Assembly (NCBI GenBank): GCA_023228885.1
Contig: JALOAJ010000002.1
Location: forward strand, 65,809-129,808
Reading direction: 5' to 3'
Origin: Bacillota bacterium
Lineage (GTDB): Bacteria > Bacillota > Clostridia > Monoglobales > Firm-18
DNA length: 64,000 nucleotides
The stretch's first letter is position 1. Each line of letters starts with the position of its first letter. Shown here piece after piece: positions 63,308 through 64,000 of this stretch. The translations under genes and the position numbers were made by a program. The notes under the pieces were generated by a model that did not search any database, was not told the DNA's origin, and saw nothing but the letters and a program-made list of their open reading frames with translations.

Positions 63308-63841
63308 ATGTCAAAAACAAAAACTATTACAAGAACCGCCATATTGCTTGCGCTTGCTATCATTTTTCAAAACTTTCGGTATTTCATCGGCGCGCTTCCT
63401 TTTTCTACATTAATAATAGGCTCCTTAGTTAATTTAGTTATCGTTACGGCAACGGGATTTACCGGGCTTTTATCCGGGTTGGTCATTTCTTTGGTAACCC
63501 CTTTGGTGGCTTTGTACCAAGCGCATTTGCCCCACCCCCTGTTGGCGCCTGTAACGGCCCTTGGAAATTTCGTGCTTGCGCTTAGTTTTTATTTGTTTTT
63601 AAAATCAAAGTTTAGCCAACCTTTTAACATGGTTTTAGGCGTTATTATAGGCGCTTTTGTGAAGTGGGTTGTGATGTATTGGTTCGGAGTTAAAATTGTT
63701 CTACAACTGTTTATTCCCGACCTTCCGGCTCAAAAAGCCGCCGCTATTTCCGCCTCGTTTAATACCCCCCAAATTATCACAGCCTTAATCGGGGGCGGTT
63801 TGGCAATACTGTTAATTAAAATGCTCAATCGCAACTCATAA
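63308..63841 (+). CDS. Probable ECF transporter S component
   Basis: 177-residue membrane protein with about five or six spans, starting MSKTKTITRTAILLALAIIFQNFR, a beginning typical of vitamin S components of energy-coupling factor transporters (the AxxxA motif for binding EcfT helices is approximated by TAILLALAII). The aromatic and proline-rich loop LYQAHLPHPLLAPVTALGN (about 69-87) probably lines the binding site. The substrate is not apparent, and the EcfAAT module is not in the window. ATG 63308 is seven bases after AAAGGAG; a GTG at 63299 overlaps that site. Confidence 0.7.
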   Translation: MSKTKTITRTAILLALAIIFQNFRYFIGALPFSTLIIGSLVNLVIVTATGFTGLLSGLVISLVTPLVALYQAHLPHPLLAPVTALGNFVLALSFYLFLKSKFSQPFNMVLGVIIGAFVKWVVMYWFGVKIVLQLFIPDLPAQKAAAISASFNTPQIITALIGGGLAILLIKMLNRNS

Positions 63842-63858
63842 ACATGTTTCATATATTG

Positions 63859-63864
63859 TATAAT
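63859..63864 (+). promoter_or_regulatory. -10 element before the broken tRNA-Val
   Basis: TATAAT at 63859-63864, ten bases before the tRNA 5' end at 63874. No good -35 is present at the expected spacing. Confidence 0.4.
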
Positions 63865-63873
63865 TTGGTTTTA

Positions 63874-63916
63874 GGTCGATTAGCTCAGTAGGTTAGAGTG
63901 CTTGCTTGACATGCAA
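63874..63916 (+). pseudogene. 5' part of tRNA-Val (GAC), broken after the anticodon stem
   Basis: The acceptor 5' strand GGTCGAT, the D arm TAGCTCAGTAGGTTAGAG and the anticodon arm CTTGC-TTGACAT-GCAA (anticodon GAC at 63908-63910) agree with a bacterial tRNA-Val. From about 63917 the sequence no longer fits: the fifth anticodon-stem base is A instead of G, and no T arm (GGTTCGA-like) or acceptor 3' strand ATCGACC occurs in the remaining 84 bases. It could be an interrupted or intron-containing gene, or an assembly artefact near an end. Confidence 0.75.
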
Positions 63917-64000
63917 AACGATTGCCCTTGATTACAGGCTTTCCCATTGGTATGAGTAGGAATAGAAACAGAAACACCCCCTATATAACCACTAAAATAG

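Overview
The window looks like a chromosomal segment of an anaerobic, low-GC, endospore-forming lineage of Clostridia (Firmicutes), probably an uncultured gut-type Oscillospirales or relative. The evidence is the AT-rich sequence with many consensus sigma-A promoters, spmA/spmB and an AbrB regulator, the large 275-nt SRP RNA in front of dnaX, DarA (c-di-AMP receptor), RicT, Noc, a PPi-type phosphofructokinase, a bacterial 2[4Fe-4S] ferredoxin and formate-tetrahydrofolate ligase. The species cannot be named from the sequence. The blocks SRP RNA-dnaX-ybaB-recR, darA-holB-ricT and noc lie near the replication origin in Bacillus, so an origin-proximal location is plausible.

Layout. 1-5.4 kb: 5' part of a ClpE-like unfoldase gene (minus, cut by the window edge), PPi-PFK, darA-holB-ricT, and a 56-residue ferredoxin. 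5.4-11 kb: ECF sigma factor with an RsiV-type anti-sigma, a membrane diguanylate cyclase, a flavin disulfide oxidoreductase and a PfkB sugar kinase. 11-20.8 kb: SRP RNA, dnaX-ybaB-recR, hflX-yigZ-fhs-tsaE-tsaB, rpiB-dCMP deaminase and noc, with two highly structured intergenic blocks at 18.65-18.78 and 19.80-19.94 kb. 20.8-25.9 kb (minus): DUF512 protein-der-plsY-gpsA and yceD-rpmF. 26-33 kb: Lrp regulator-aminotransferase, a DUF4830-like lipoprotein-sized protein, tex, an MsmX/UgpC-type sugar ABC ATPase and galK. 33-39 kb: lepA-hemW-comEC-holA. 39-44.4 kb: CdaR-type regulator-ftsE-ftsX-M23 hydrolase-CtpA protease. 44.5-53 kb: an unknown protein, greA-lysS-membrane protein, tRNA-Ile, a small membrane exporter, metK, a ParC-type topoisomerase subunit, and spmA-spmB (minus). 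53.4-64 kb: AbrB regulator, heterodimeric ABC exporter, a degenerate-GGDEF/EAL protein, WalR-like regulator, LysM-G5-M23 endopeptidase, DUF421-DUF4363, an ECF S component and a broken tRNA-Val.

Together the genes cover replication clamp loading and repair (holA, holB, dnaX, recR), translation and ribosome assembly (lepA, der, hflX, rpmF, yceD, lysS, tsaB/E), phospholipid synthesis (plsY, gpsA), envelope and division (ftsEX with its hydrolase, M23 proteins, walR) and nucleotide second messengers (DarA for c-di-AMP, one cyclase and one EAL protein for c-di-GMP). No CRISPR array, prophage, transposase or obvious defence island is present. There is no gene-free stretch above 300 bases. The longest gaps are 19716-19972, 6787-7026, 32841-33059, 1519-1736, 30284-30471, 39066-39255 and 18597-18787; what they hold is listed below, and 30284-30471 shows only short inverted repeats without a clear terminator.

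I did not find a clear-cut new system. The strongest unexplained signals are the truncated tRNA-Val at the right edge, the two structured intergenic elements around rpiB/noc, a consensus promoter that makes yceD essentially leaderless, a ComEC whose beta-lactamase-like domain has lost its metal ligands, and two parS-like palindromes in a window that encodes a Noc-type (not ParB-type) protein.
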